Assembly: GCF_900155645.1 (NCBI RefSeq)
Contig: NZ_LT706985.1
Coordinates: 434,001 to 498,000, forward strand
Reading direction: 5' to 3'
Length of the DNA: 64,000 bases
Origin: Vaginimicrobium propionicum
Lineage (GTDB): Bacteria > Actinomycetota > Actinomycetes > Propionibacteriales > Propionibacteriaceae
Shown: one piece after another, positions 1 to 9,475 of the stretch
Layout: the number at the start of each line of letters is the position of its first letter
Position numbering within the stretch: position 1 is the stretch's first letter
Translations under genes and position numbers: made by a program
The notes under the pieces: model-generated
What the model was told of the DNA's origin: nothing
Database searches by the model: none
The model's input: only the letters and a program-made list of their open reading frames with translations

Positions 1-1038
1 CATGCTTGCGTGACAACATCAGTCGATCTTGCTGGTGTGGTTGTTGGGGAGAAAGTTACTGGTTTAGTTAACGCTGTAGTTCGAAAACTGACGCGCAAAC
101 CATTTGATGCCTGGATTGACCTTATATCCTCACACTTTGATGAGAAAGACAAATTAGGTATTAGATACGGTCACCCGCGTTGGATAGTAGAAGCTATCAG
201 TTCAGCCCTGAAAAGCAACGAACAAGAATTAGAGCGGGCGCTGGAGGCAAATAACAAGCCAGCATCGGTGATGCTAGTAGCCAGACCAGGTTTGGCCACT
301 CAAGAAAATCTGTTAGCTGCCGGAGGCAAGCCAGCTAAATATTCTGATTGGGGTGCTAGCCGTCCAGGAAATCCGGCTGATTTGCGTATGGTTCGCATCG
401 GACGAGCTGGCGTTCAAGATGAGGGCAGCCAGTTAGTTATCAAAGCAGCCACTGCTATGCCTTTACCTGAGGGGGATTGGCTTGATTTGTGCGCCGGCCC
501 AGGCGGGAAAGCAGCTTTATTGCGCGGGTTAGCTCCTGGATTGCTATTAGCCAATGAGGTGTCGTATCACCGAGCAAAATTAGTTACTAAAGGTTTGCGT
601 TCCTATCCTGATCGCTGGCAAGTAATGGTGGCCGATGGAACTAAACCAGCTTGGGGTCAGCAAGCTTTCGCCTTGGTAGTAGCCGATGTACCTTGTAGCG
701 GTTTGGGGTCTTTGAGGCGTCGCCCTGAGTCTCGTTGGCGCCGAAGCCCTCAAGATGTTAAAGAGCTAAGCGTCCTACAACGAGATTTGTTGTCTAGTGC
801 GTTAACCAGCGTAAAACCTCAGGGTGTGGTTGCTTATATAACGTGTTCTCCGCACCCAGCGGAGACAGTAGAGATTGTTGCTGATTTGCCTAAGGGTTAC
901 ACGCTGATTGATGCCCCTGCGCTAATACCAAATGTGCCTAATGCTTCCAGCCGGTTAAATTCATCTTGTATCCAGCTGTGGCCACACATTCATGAAACAG
1001 ATGCCATGTTTTGCGCTTTAATCCGCCGTGACAAGTAG
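1..1038 (+). CDS. rsmB: 16S rRNA (cytosine-C5) methyltransferase RsmB, 5'-truncated by window edge
   Basis: NOL1/NOP2/Sun-family enzyme that transfers a methyl group from SAM to C5 of a cytosine in 16S rRNA. The frame is open from base 1 (H-A-C-V-T-T), so the GTG at 10 is an internal codon and the true start lies upstream. The first visible residues, with GLVNAVVRKL, look like the end of the NusB-like RNA-binding domain of RsmB. The SAM-binding motif LDLCAGPGGK lies near visible residue 165. DVPCSGLGSLRRRPESRW carries the PCSG cysteine and YITCSPHPAETVEIV carries the TCS cysteine; these are the two active-site cysteines of the family. RsmB is usually about 440-470 residues and 345 are visible here. 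The gene ends 9 bases before rpe and the two are probably co-transcribed. Family assignment is firm; the exact target base is inferred from the family. Confidence 0.93.
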   Translation, partial: HACVTTSVDLAGVVVGEKVTGLVNAVVRKLTRKPFDAWIDLISSHFDEKDKLGIRYGHPRWIVEAISSALKSNEQELERALEANNKPASVMLVARPGLATQENLLAAGGKPAKYSDWGASRPGNPADLRMVRIGRAGVQDEGSQLVIKAATAMPLPEGDWLDLCAGPGGKAALLRGLAPGLLLANEVSYHRAKLVTKGLRSYPDRWQVMVADGTKPAWGQQAFALVVADVPCSGLGSLRRRPESRWRRSPQDVKELSVLQRDLLSSALTSVKPQGVVAYITCSPHPAETVEIVADLPKGYTLIDAPALIPNVPNASSRLNSSCIQLWPHIHETDAMFCALIRRDK

Positions 1039-1047
1039 GATTGAAGG

Positions 1048-1707
1048 GTGAGTGTGCGCATTACCCCATCTGTTCTTAACGCTGATCTGGCTAATCTTGC
1101 CAGCGAGGTAGCTAGGATACCTAGCGCCGATTTCGTCCACGTCGACGTTATGGATAACCACTTTGTGCCAAACCTGACTATCGGGCTGCCAGTTGTGGAA
1201 TCCTTACATCGCAATACAGATATCCCGCTGGATATTCATTTAATGATCGAGGACGCCGACACTTGGGCGCCACAATTTGCTGAGGCCGGCTGTGAATCAG
1301 TCACTTTTCACGTGGAAGCTTCTAAAGCGCCGATTCGCCTAGCTAGAGAATTACGCAAATTGGGCACTAGAGTTTCGATGGCGCTTAAACCTGCTACTCC
1401 GATTGAGCCTTATGCTGACATGCTGACCGAGCTTGACATGGTGCTATTAATGACTGTTGAGCCAGGTTTTGGTGGTCAAAAGTTCTTGGATTTGGTGCTA
1501 CCAAAGATTCGCCGCACCCGAAAGCTGGTTGAGGGCAGTGGCAAGGAAATCTGGATTCAAGTTGATGGTGGTATCTCTCTGGAAACCATCGAGGCTTGTG
1601 CCGAGGCTGGGGCTGATACTTTCGTTGCTGGTTCTGCCGTGTATAAGGCTGACAATCCAGACAAGATGGTAGCCGCCTTGCGAGCCAAAGCTGAGGCGAA
1701 AATTTAG
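1048..1707 (+). CDS. rpe: Ribulose-phosphate 3-epimerase
   Basis: Interconverts D-ribulose 5-phosphate and D-xylulose 5-phosphate in the pentose phosphate pathway; cytosolic TIM barrel. At 219 residues it has the family's normal length. Visible signatures are the N-terminal ITPSVLNAD, the metal-site segment [34 protein letters not shown] and the C-terminal VDGGI with AGSAVYKAD for phosphate binding. The start is a GTG preceded by a weak GAAG. It follows rsmB by 9 bases, an order common in actinobacteria. Its last 4 bases overlap the 3' end of the convergent PAC2 gene. Confidence 0.96.
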   Translation: MSVRITPSVLNADLANLASEVARIPSADFVHVDVMDNHFVPNLTIGLPVVESLHRNTDIPLDIHLMIEDADTWAPQFAEAGCESVTFHVEASKAPIRLARELRKLGTRVSMALKPATPIEPYADMLTELDMVLLMTVEPGFGGQKFLDLVLPKIRRTRKLVEGSGKEIWIQVDGGISLETIEACAEAGADTFVAGSAVYKADNPDKMVAALRAKAEAKI

Positions 1708-2552
1708 TCTTGCCCGCGCAAGTAACGCTCGAATTCGTCAGCTAAATCGTTACCGATAGAGTCTGGCAACTGTAGCCGGTCACGTTTTTCTTCCAGATCC
1801 TTGATATATTCGGCGATTTCGGGATCTGCTGCAACCAATTCAGATATGCGTTCTTCCCATAGCGAGGTAAGTTCAGGTAACCGTCCGGCATCGAGGGAAA
1901 TGTCCAGTACTTCCTCCAACCGCAATATCAGCGCTTGAGTAGCTTTTGGGTTGGGCGGGCTAGCCACATAGTGAGGCACCGAAACCCACAGCGAAACGGT
2001 TGGAACTCCAATAGCTTCAATGGCTTCAGTTAAAACCCCAGGCATCCCAGTAGGACCCTCGTAGTTGGATGGCTCGCATCCCAGACTCTCGTCTAAATAA
2101 GGCTCGCTGGTGCGTACCGATACAGGTAGCGGCCTGGAATGTGGCGCGTCTGTGAGCATTGCACCTAATAAGACCACCATGTCTAGCTGACAGACGCGAA
2201 TGAAATCGAGCACCTCAGAGGTGAATGCCCGCCAGTGAAAATTTGGTTCCGGCCCAGACATCAAAATTAGGTCACGCTCACTTTGGTGCAGCAAGGTTAA
2301 AGTGATTCCTGGCCAAATTATTTTTGACCCGTCAGCAGTATTTTTTACTTCTGGCCGGTTCACCTGAAAATCGAGATAGTCCTCCCCGTCAATAGTGCCC
2401 AAAGTGACATTCGGGTAGGTGGATTTCAGATGGGCAATAGCGGCTGTAGCCGCGTCGCCGGCATCATTCCAACCAGAGAATGCGATTAACAGAACAGGGT
2501 TACGTAGGGTCATCCCATCTATCTCGTCATAGTCGATTTGCTGGGCAGCCAT
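1704..2552 (-). CDS. PAC2 family protein (first of two paralogues)
   Basis: A 282-residue protein of the PAC2 family, named after the eukaryotic proteasome assembly chaperone 2. It is widespread in actinobacteria and its bacterial function is not established. Typical family segments are [19 protein letters not shown] near the N-terminus, [14 protein letters not shown] in the middle, [16 protein letters not shown], and [20 protein letters not shown] before a helical acidic C-terminus. It is convergent with rpe (4-base overlap) and divergent from metH, with only 47 bases between them. A second PAC2 gene lies near 38 kb. No catalytic residue can be proposed from the sequence. Confidence 0.88.
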   Translation of the reverse strand: MAAQQIDYDEIDGMTLRNPVLLIAFSGWNDAGDAATAAIAHLKSTYPNVTLGTIDGEDYLDFQVNRPEVKNTADGSKIIWPGITLTLLHQSERDLILMSGPEPNFHWRAFTSEVLDFIRVCQLDMVVLLGAMLTDAPHSRPLPVSVRTSEPYLDESLGCEPSNYEGPTGMPGVLTEAIEAIGVPTVSLWVSVPHYVASPPNPKATQALILRLEEVLDISLDAGRLPELTSLWEERISELVAADPEIAEYIKDLEEKRDRLQLPDSIGNDLADEFERYLRGQD

Positions 2553-2599
2553 GCCACCATGTTAGCCATCTATAGCCAATGCCAACTATTCTGTGACAC

Positions 2600-5500
2600 A
2601 TGCCTATTGCTCGCGCCAACTTGCGTTCCGTCTTATTTACTCGAGTACTGATTGCTGACGGAGCCATGGGAACGATGTTGCAGGGCTATAACCTGGCCAA
2701 CGACTTCGAAGGACGAGACGGTTGTAATGAGATCCTTAACCGCACTCGTCCAGATGTTGTAGAAGATATTCATCGCGCATATCTGGCAGCGGGGGCTGAC
2801 CTTATTGAGACCAATACTTTTGGCGCCAACTTAACTGCGTTAGCAGAATACTCGGCAACTAGCGAAATTGAAGATTTAGCTTATCGTGGGGCAGCTATCG
2901 CTAGACGAGTTGCGGACGAGTTTTCTACCCTTAACCAGCCAAGATTTGTGCTTGGTTCTGTGGGGCCGGGAACAAAATTGCCAACTTTGGGGCAAGTTGG
3001 TTTTGTCGATTTGCGTGATGCCTATCAAAAACAAATCACGGCGATGATCAGCGGTGGCATAGACGCTATCCAGATAGAGACTGTCCAAGATTTACTTCAG
3101 GCCAAGGCTGCAATCATTGCGGCCAAGCGGGCTAGCAAAGAATGTCAAGTTGATTTGCCGATTTTTGTTTCTGTAACGGTAGAAACTACTGGCACCATGT
3201 TGCTGGGCTCAGAGATCGGTGCCGCGATTAGTGTTCTATCATCCCTTGGCGTAGAAATGATCGGGTTGAATTGTGCTACCGGCCCGGCAGAAATGCGCGA
3301 GCATTTACGCAACCTATCGCGCAGCTGTGCAACGGGGATATCAGCTATGCCTAATGCTGGGTTACCAGTGCTAACCGCTTCTGGGGCGCACTATCCGCTA
3401 ACCCCCAACGATTTAGCTAACGCTCTTGAAAACTACGTTGATGACTTCGGTTTGGCTATGGTTGGTGGGTGCTGCGGCACAAGTCCTGAACACATTCAGG
3501 TCTTACGTGAGCGCTTAGGAGATCACAAACCAGTAGCCAAACGCGAAATTTTGACGCGTAACACAGTAGCTTCTCTTTATTGCGATACTGATTTGGCTCA
3601 GGAAACGTCTTATCTTGCAATTGGTGAGCGTACTAACGCCAACGGTTCCAAAGCTTTCCGTGAAGCCATGTTAACTGGCGATTTTGATACTTGTTTGGAC
3701 ATCGCGCGTAGCCAATCAAGTCAAGGTGCCCACGTCTTAGATTTGTGCGTTGATTATGTTGGTCGTGATGGGAGTGTCGATATAACCGCCTTGGCTAGCC
3801 GTTTTGCTAGCAAAGTTACTTTGCCGCTAATGATTGATTCCACCCAACCGTCCACTATTGAGGCTGGCTTGAATCAACTGCCAGGTAGATCAATTGTAAA
3901 CTCAGTTAATTTTGAGGACGGTTGTCAGCCCGGCTCGCGGTTTGATCGCATAATGAACCTGGTTAGTGAGCACGGTTGCGCAGTCGTTGCTTTGACTATC
4001 GATGAACAAGGTCAAGCTCGTACTAGCCAAGATAAAGTTCGCGTGGGCGAGCGGTTAATTTCTGAAATCACAAAGCGCGGGGTTGATGAGGGTGACATTC
4101 TCGTCGATTGCTTAACATTTCCGATAGCCACCGGCACTGATGAAACACGCCGTGACGGTATTGCCACCATTGAAGCTATTGCCGAGTTGAAGAAAGCTCA
4201 CCCTAAAGTAAAAACCACTTTAGGTATTTCGAATATCAGTTTCGGACTTAATCCGGCAGCACGGGTGGTGCTGAACAGTGTGTTTTTAGATGAATGTTTG
4301 AAAGCCGGACTAGATTCAGCGATTGTCTCGGTGGCAAAAATTATGCCTATTGAGCGGATAAACCCTAAACAATATCAGTTGGCGTTGGATTTAATCTATG
4401 ACCGTAGAAGTACTGACTACGATCCGTTAACTGAAATGTTGGCAGCTTTCGAAAACGTGTCAAAAACTGACTTAGTCGAAGAGTCTGCAGTGAAATTTGC
4501 TGATTTGCCTGTCGGTGAGCGTCTATCTAGGCGAATTGTTGATGCTAACGAGCGCGGATTAACTGACGACCTTGATGAAGCTTTGAGTCAAGAATCAGCT
4601 TTAGACATAATAAATAATCATTTATTAGCGGGGATGAAAACTGTAGGAGAGTTATTCGGCTTAGCGCGTATGCAGTTGCCTTTCGTTCTAGCCTCTGCTC
4701 AAACCATGAAAACTGCTGTCTCCTATCTGCAGCCTTATCTTGATGCCTCTCAAGCTGGTGCTGGGAAAGGCACCTTAGTATTGGCCACAGTTAAGGGTGA
4801 TGTTCACGATATTGGCAAGAATTTAGTAGACATCATCGTTTCTAATAACGGTTATACCGTAATTAATTTGGGCATTAAGCAACCCATTTCGTCAATTATC
4901 GAAGCTGCTGAAAAATACGATGCCGACGCCATTGGCATGAGCGGATTACTGGTTAAATCCACTATGGTTATGCGCGATAATTTGGAAGAATTGAATGCCA
5001 GAAAGATCTCAGAAAAATATCCGGTAATTCTGGGTGGGGCTGCGCTAACTAGAACTTTTGTTGACGATGATTTAGCGGCGCTATATCAAGGCACTGTTCG
5101 CTATGCGAAGGATGCTTTTGAGGGTTTACATCTGCTTGATTCGATAATGGCTCTAAAACAGGGCGACGCATCAGCCCAATTACTGCCAACAAAAGGAAAG
5201 CGAGTGGGAGCTAGAACACGCACTCGCCCGGTTCCCAAACCTCAACGCTCTAATGTTGAACGTTGTATTGATGTCCCGCACCCACCATTTTGGGGTTCGC
5301 GGGTTGCTAAAGGACTTCGGCTAGGTGAAATTGTTGATTGGCTAGATGAGCGTGCCACTTTGATGGGACGCTGGGGTCTACGAGGCGTCAAAGGCGGCCT
5401 TTCTTATGAAGAACTTGCTGAAACAGAGGGGCGCCCGCGACTGCGTGCCTTACTCGACTTGATAACAGCTGAAGGGCTAGCTAACTTCGCTGTCGTTTAC

Positions 5501-6073
5501 GGTTATTTCCCGTGTTTTTCGCATAACAATTCATTAACCATATGCGCTCCAGATGACCAGTCGAAAGAGCTGTTCACCTGGACATTTCCACGTCAACTAC
5601 GAGACCGTCAGTTAAGTATTCCCGACTTCTTTCGCGACCGTGAAGAAGCACAGGATTTAGGTCCAGATGTGATCGCTATGCAGTTAGTGACTATGGGGTC
5701 AAAAATCTCTGCTAAAACCGCAGAGCTTTATGGCAATGATGCTTACCGCGATTATTTGGAATTGCACGGTCTAGGAGTACAGCTAACTGAAGCACTAGCA
5801 GAGTTTTGGCATCATAGGATACGCATTGAGCTAGGCATAGCAGAAGACGAAAGGGCTATTGCTGAACAGATCGCTAAGCAGAGTTATCGCGGATCAAGAT
5901 ACAGTTTTGGTTATGGCGCCTGCCCAGATTTGGGTATGCGTCGCCAATTAGTTGAGTTACTAAGACCTGAGCGGATTGGTGTTGAATTGTCTGAGGAGTG
6001 CCAGCTTCACCCCGAGCAATCAACAGACGCCATTATTGTCCACCATCACCAAGCGAAATATTTTTCTACCTAA
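2600..6073 (+). CDS. metH: Cobalamin-dependent methionine synthase
   Basis: Transfers the methyl group of 5-methyltetrahydrofolate to homocysteine through methylcobalamin. At 1157 residues all four modules are present. The homocysteine domain (about 1-310) starts with ADGAMGTMLQ and carries the zinc cysteines in GLNCATGP and GGCCGTSPEH. The pterin domain (about 330-620) includes AIGERTNANGSK and MIDSTQP. The cap and cobalamin domain carries the lower-ligand motif DVHDIGKN near residue 735, then GMSGLLVKS and VILGGAALTR. The AdoMet reactivation domain (about 880-1150) includes FGYGACPDLGMR and the end RIGVELSEECQLHPEQSTDA. The ATG at 2600 has only a weak Shine-Dalgarno. No cobalamin riboswitch fits in the 47-base gap to the divergent PAC2 gene. 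The HAD gene begins 4 bases after the stop. Confidence 0.97.
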   Translation: MPIARANLRSVLFTRVLIADGAMGTMLQGYNLANDFEGRDGCNEILNRTRPDVVEDIHRAYLAAGADLIETNTFGANLTALAEYSATSEIEDLAYRGAAIARRVADEFSTLNQPRFVLGSVGPGTKLPTLGQVGFVDLRDAYQKQITAMISGGIDAIQIETVQDLLQAKAAIIAAKRASKECQVDLPIFVSVTVETTGTMLLGSEIGAAISVLSSLGVEMIGLNCATGPAEMREHLRNLSRSCATGISAMPNAGLPVLTASGAHYPLTPNDLANALENYVDDFGLAMVGGCCGTSPEHIQVLRERLGDHKPVAKREILTRNTVASLYCDTDLAQETSYLAIGERTNANGSKAFREAMLTGDFDTCLDIARSQSSQGAHVLDLCVDYVGRDGSVDITALASRFASKVTLPLMIDSTQPSTIEAGLNQLPGRSIVNSVNFEDGCQPGSRFDRIMNLVSEHGCAVVALTIDEQGQARTSQDKVRVGERLISEITKRGVDEGDILVDCLTFPIATGTDETRRDGIATIEAIAELKKAHPKVKTTLGISNISFGLNPAARVVLNSVFLDECLKAGLDSAIVSVAKIMPIERINPKQYQLALDLIYDRRSTDYDPLTEMLAAFENVSKTDLVEESAVKFADLPVGERLSRRIVDANERGLTDDLDEALSQESALDIINNHLLAGMKTVGELFGLARMQLPFVLASAQTMKTAVSYLQPYLDASQAGAGKGTLVLATVKGDVHDIGKNLVDIIVSNNGYTVINLGIKQPISSIIEAAEKYDADAIGMSGLLVKSTMVMRDNLEELNARKISEKYPVILGGAALTRTFVDDDLAALYQGTVRYAKDAFEGLHLLDSIMALKQGDASAQLLPTKGKRVGARTRTRPVPKPQRSNVERCIDVPHPPFWGSRVAKGLRLGEIVDWLDERATLMGRWGLRGVKGGLSYEELAETEGRPRLRALLDLITAEGLANFAVVYGYFPCFSHNNSLTICAPDDQSKELFTWTFPRQLRDRQLSIPDFFRDREEAQDLGPDVIAMQLVTMGSKISAKTAELYGNDAYRDYLELHGLGVQLTEALAEFWHHRIRIELGIAEDERAIAEQIAKQSYRGSRYSFGYGACPDLGMRRQLVELLRPERIGVELSEECQLHPEQSTDAIIVHHHQAKYFST

Positions 6074-6077
6074 CAGA

Positions 6078-6803
6078 ATGAGAGACATGCAGAAAATGCC
6101 CGAGGCCGTTTTGTGGGATTTCGACGGCACCCTCGTCGATACTGAGCCGCTATGGGTAGGCGCTGAACAAAATGTGCTTGCCGAATACGGGGTTGAGTGG
6201 ACCTATGAGCAAGGCAGTCAAATGTCTGGAATGAGTTGGCAAGAATCCAGTGACGTTATGTCTGCTGCGGCTCAAAGCCAGCTGGGACGCCCACTACCTG
6301 TCAGTGATTGGCAGCTATACGAGACGATATTTATGCAGGTCGCTGACCAGATCCAGCAAACTGATGTTCCCTGGCGTGCTGGGGCTAAAGACTTATTACA
6401 TGCCATCCACGCGGCTGGCATTAAGCAGGCATTAATTTCTGCCAGCCCTCAGGCCGTCCTGGACGCTGGTCTAGACCGCATTGGGCGTCACCTCTTTGAG
6501 GCGGTAGTCGACGGCCAAATGGTAACCATAGGTAAACCTCACCCGCAAGGCTATCAAATGGCTGCTGAGCGCCTGAATGTCGACCCGAAGAGCGCCGTAG
6601 TGATCGAAGATTCTGTCACCGGCACGGCTGCCGGGAGACGTTGCGGGGCAGTTGTCCTTGCTGTGCCATGTATGCAAGAACTCGAAGAGTTCCCGAGACA
6701 ACGCATTTGGCCTTCTCTTGAGGGAATCACGCCAGATTTCTTGTCTAAACTGTGGCACGAGTTGAAAGATGACCCGGTGGAGCGGGGAGATGAGACTGAG
6801 TGA
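6078..6803 (+). CDS. HAD-superfamily hydrolase, beta-phosphoglucomutase-like
   Basis: Probable phosphatase or phosphomutase acting on a small phosphorylated metabolite; substrate unknown. Motif I is DFDGTLVD (nucleophile and acid/base Asp), motif II the serine in ALISASPQAVLDAG, motif III the lysine in IGKPHPQGY, and motif IV VIEDSVTGTAAGRR. A helical cap lies between motifs I and II. The frame is open further upstream inside metH; I start it at the ATG 4 bases after the metH stop, though ATGs at 6087 and 6096 are equally possible (a GAGAGA at 6080-6085 would suit 6096). The stop overlaps the trmI start in a GTGA, indicating translational coupling in a metH-HAD-trmI-tyrA-cmk-der run. Confidence 0.9.
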   Translation: MRDMQKMPEAVLWDFDGTLVDTEPLWVGAEQNVLAEYGVEWTYEQGSQMSGMSWQESSDVMSAAAQSQLGRPLPVSDWQLYETIFMQVADQIQQTDVPWRAGAKDLLHAIHAAGIKQALISASPQAVLDAGLDRIGRHLFEAVVDGQMVTIGKPHPQGYQMAAERLNVDPKSAVVIEDSVTGTAAGRRCGAVVLAVPCMQELEEFPRQRIWPSLEGITPDFLSKLWHELKDDPVERGDETE

Positions 6804-7750
6804 CCGATTTTTCAGGTATCGCCCGCGGCTCGCTTAAAGCAGGGGATAGGGTCACCTTGACCGACCCTAAAGGACGAAAACATACATTAATTCTTGAGTC
6901 CGGCAAGACTTTTCACACTACTAAAGGCACCCTCAGCCACGACGAAATTATCGGTCAGCCTGAGGGCATAATCGTCACCACAAAGATGGGCTTGGACTTT
7001 TTAGTATTCCGCCCTTTGCTAAACGAGTATTTAATAACTATGCCCCGCAAAGCAGCCATCGTTTACCCGAAAGAAGCTGCTCAAATTTTGATGTGGACAG
7101 ATATTTTTCCAGGTGCCAGGGTTGTTGAAGCTGGTGTTGGCTCTGGCGCGCTGTCAACTGTGCTGCTGCGCGCTATCGGAGAGCATGGCACTTTGCGTTC
7201 CTATGAGCGCCGCAAAGAGTTTGCGGATATTGCGCGCTCAAATGTGGAAGATTTTTTTGGCTTTCTGCCTGCCTCCTGGACGATAACGATTGGCGATTTG
7301 GCTACGGACTTCGTCGATGAACCAGCTGACCGAATGATTCTTGACATGCTGGCTCCTTGGGAATGTATAGATGTGGCCGCAAGACTATTAGTGCCCGGTG
7401 GAATGCTGTGCTGTTATGTGACGACAACAACCCAACTCGGTCGGGTGATAGACGCTTTACGCGCTCACGGTAGTTTCATCGAACCGACTGCCACTGAAAC
7501 CACAACTAGAGTCTGGCACGCTGAAGGTTTAGCTATCCGTCCTGGCCACGGAACCACTCCGCACACCGGCTTTTTGGTTACCACACGTCGTCTAGGACCT
7601 GGGGTGTTGGCGCCGATACGTAAACGTCGTCCGGCTCCTGGCGCTTATGGGCCTGACTACCGCGGCCCAGTGCCTAGAAATGTTTCTGCTGAGCAATTGG
7701 AGGACAACAGGAGACGCGCCGAAGAGGCAAGTCGAGAGGGTTTACGATGA
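6800..7750 (+). CDS. trmI: tRNA (adenine-58-N1)-methyltransferase TrmI
   Basis: SAM-dependent enzyme that makes m1A58 in the T-loop of tRNAs. At 316 residues it has the N-terminal beta-barrel (KAGDRVTLTDPKGRKHTLIL), the linker TMPRKAAIVYPKEAAQIL, and a Rossmann fold with SAM motif I VVEAGVGSGALSTVLLRAIG and the motif IV region DRMILDMLAPWE. This is the actinobacterial and archaeal type that works as a homotetramer from one gene. It starts with GTG, preceded by GGGGAGA, and overlaps both neighbours by 4 bases (GTGA upstream, ATGA downstream). The C-terminus is a basic tail rich in R and P. In many actinobacteria this gene precedes the proteasome genes; here tyrA follows instead. Confidence 0.94.
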   Translation: MTDFSGIARGSLKAGDRVTLTDPKGRKHTLILESGKTFHTTKGTLSHDEIIGQPEGIIVTTKMGLDFLVFRPLLNEYLITMPRKAAIVYPKEAAQILMWTDIFPGARVVEAGVGSGALSTVLLRAIGEHGTLRSYERRKEFADIARSNVEDFFGFLPASWTITIGDLATDFVDEPADRMILDMLAPWECIDVAARLLVPGGMLCCYVTTTTQLGRVIDALRAHGSFIEPTATETTTRVWHAEGLAIRPGHGTTPHTGFLVTTRRLGPGVLAPIRKRRPAPGAYGPDYRGPVPRNVSAEQLEDNRRRAEEASREGLR

Positions 7751-8811
7751 ATGAAAGTCTCCCCGAAATTTCGCCAGTATTAATTGTTGGCACTGGACTT
7801 ATTGGTGCCTCTATCGGTTGTGCTTTACGCGCCAAAGATATTGTCGTTTATCTTAGTGATCTGAATCCGCAAAACGCTCAATTAGCCAGTACCCGTGGCG
7901 CCGGCCTAGTGGAAGCTCCAAACCCTGAAGATATAAAACTAGTTGTTGTAGCAACCCCGCCAGCTGACATTGTTGAACAGGTTAAAGCCGCCTTAATTAC
8001 CTATCCAAATGCTGCCGTTACCGATACCGGCTCGATTAAGACGGCTATCGCCAGGCAGTTAGTTGGTGCTGAGCATTTAGAGCGTTATGTCGGCTCTCAC
8101 CCGATGGCTGGTTCTGCCCATTCTGGCCCCAAAACAGCTGGCCCAGAATTATTTGCTGACAGAATCTGGGTTGTCACCCCAAGCTACGACAACCCTGACT
8201 GGGTGGTGCGTCGGGTGCTGAAACTTGGTCAAAGCGCTGGTGCTAGAACGATTGTTCGAGATGTTGAACAACACGATAGGGCAGTTGCTGAAATTAGCCA
8301 CCTGCCGCAGTTGATGTCTAGTCTGACTGCTGCTCAATTGACTAATGTTCCTGTTGAAGATCTGCAATTGGCTGGCCAAGGGGTACGTGACGTTACTCGG
8401 ATTGCAGCTTCAGATTCGGCTATGTGGCGTCAGATTGTGAGTGCAAATAAAGAGCTGATTCGTGCTCAGCTAATTAACGTTCGCCGCGATTTAGAAAAAC
8501 TCATTAATAATTTGGATGATCCGCAGGCGATAACGCAATTTTTGGAGAAAGGTCGAGCTGGGCGCGGCAGGTTGCCGTCCAGAGCAGGTAAAGATCCTAG
8601 TGAACTAGTCTCTATCACTGCGGAAGTACCAGATAAGCCAGGCGCCTTGGCTAGGCTCTTTGATCTTGTTGATGAGGCTGGCGTAAATATTGAAGATGTA
8701 TCAATAGAGCACGACCCAACTAGGTCAATTGGTTATTTACAGATTCAAGTCAGCGTCACCCAAGCTGATCAGTTGCGTGACGCTCTGAAGGGGTGGACAC
8801 GTAATGAATGA
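7747..8811 (+). CDS. tyrA: Prephenate dehydrogenase with C-terminal ACT domain
   Basis: Oxidative decarboxylation of prephenate to 4-hydroxyphenylpyruvate in tyrosine synthesis. At 354 residues it has an N-terminal NAD-binding motif VLIVGTGLIGASIGCAL, then VVVATPPADI, TDTGSIKTAI, the catalytic histidine segment VGSHPMAGSAHSGP, and a helical prephenate domain with DVEQHDRAVAEISHLPQ. The last 75 residues form an ACT domain (ITAEVPDKPGALARLF) that in this family binds tyrosine or another aromatic amino acid for feedback control. The start overlaps trmI in ATGA and the end overlaps cmk by 8 bases. The tyrA-cmk-der order is common in actinobacteria. Confidence 0.95.
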   Translation: MNESLPEISPVLIVGTGLIGASIGCALRAKDIVVYLSDLNPQNAQLASTRGAGLVEAPNPEDIKLVVVATPPADIVEQVKAALITYPNAAVTDTGSIKTAIARQLVGAEHLERYVGSHPMAGSAHSGPKTAGPELFADRIWVVTPSYDNPDWVVRRVLKLGQSAGARTIVRDVEQHDRAVAEISHLPQLMSSLTAAQLTNVPVEDLQLAGQGVRDVTRIAASDSAMWRQIVSANKELIRAQLINVRRDLEKLINNLDDPQAITQFLEKGRAGRGRLPSRAGKDPSELVSITAEVPDKPGALARLFDLVDEAGVNIEDVSIEHDPTRSIGYLQIQVSVTQADQLRDALKGWTRNE

Positions 8812-9454
8812 TCCATTGGTTATTGCTATCGACGGGCCTTCGGGCTCTGGCAAATCCTCTACGGCTAGGGGAGTGGCTGAACGGCTGGGAATTGCTTATC
8901 TGGATACTGGTTCGATGTATCGGGCTTTTACTCTTTATTGTCTCGACAACGATATCGACCCAACTGATTCCACCCAGGTGGCTGCAGGTTTAGCTGATTT
9001 CCAATTAAAGATTGACCCTAGCCCCACCCATTTTGCCGTGCATATTGGTGGGATAGACGTTACTGATCAGCTGCACAGTACAAGAATTTCTGGCCAGGTT
9101 CACCGCTTTGCTCGCGTTCAATCGATTCGTGACTTTTTGATTACGATAATGCGTCGAATTATCAACGAAGAATCTCGCATTGTTGTTGAAGGACGTGATA
9201 TCACTACTGTGGTTGCACCTGAGGCTCAAGTGCGAGTGCTTTTGGTCGCTGATGCGCAAGCAAGGATTCGGCGCCGCTCACTTCAACTTAATGGTGCCGC
9301 TGATTTGGAGACCGTAACGCAACAAGTCATTGGCCGCGACGCCTCAGATTTGCAGGTTAACGATTTCGAGCGTCCCGCCCCGGGCGTTCACCTAATTGAT
9401 AATTCTCAACTGACTCTCAGCCAAGCTATCGATGCTGTGATAGCACTGCTGTGA
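8804..9454 (+). CDS. cmk: Cytidylate kinase
   Basis: Phosphorylates CMP and dCMP with ATP; cytosolic P-loop kinase. At 216 residues it is of normal length. The P-loop is AIDGPSGSGKSSTARGVAE, followed by LDTGSMYRAFTLYCL in the CMP-binding region, VVEGRDITTVV (the conserved Asp/Arg site), the lid segment ARIRRRSLQL and the conserved C-terminal DASD. The ATG lies inside the end of tyrA with an 8-base overlap, so translation is likely coupled. The der GTG follows 21 bases after the stop. Confidence 0.96.
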   Translation: MNDPLVIAIDGPSGSGKSSTARGVAERLGIAYLDTGSMYRAFTLYCLDNDIDPTDSTQVAAGLADFQLKIDPSPTHFAVHIGGIDVTDQLHSTRISGQVHRFARVQSIRDFLITIMRRIINEESRIVVEGRDITTVVAPEAQVRVLLVADAQARIRRRSLQLNGAADLETVTQQVIGRDASDLQVNDFERPAPGVHLIDNSQLTLSQAIDAVIALL

Positions 9455-9475
9455 TTTCTTAGGTAGCCTTTTTCT

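Noticed and set aside
2553-2599. Cobalamin riboswitch before metH
   Set aside because: Only 47 bases separate the divergent genes and no B12-box-like sequence is present.
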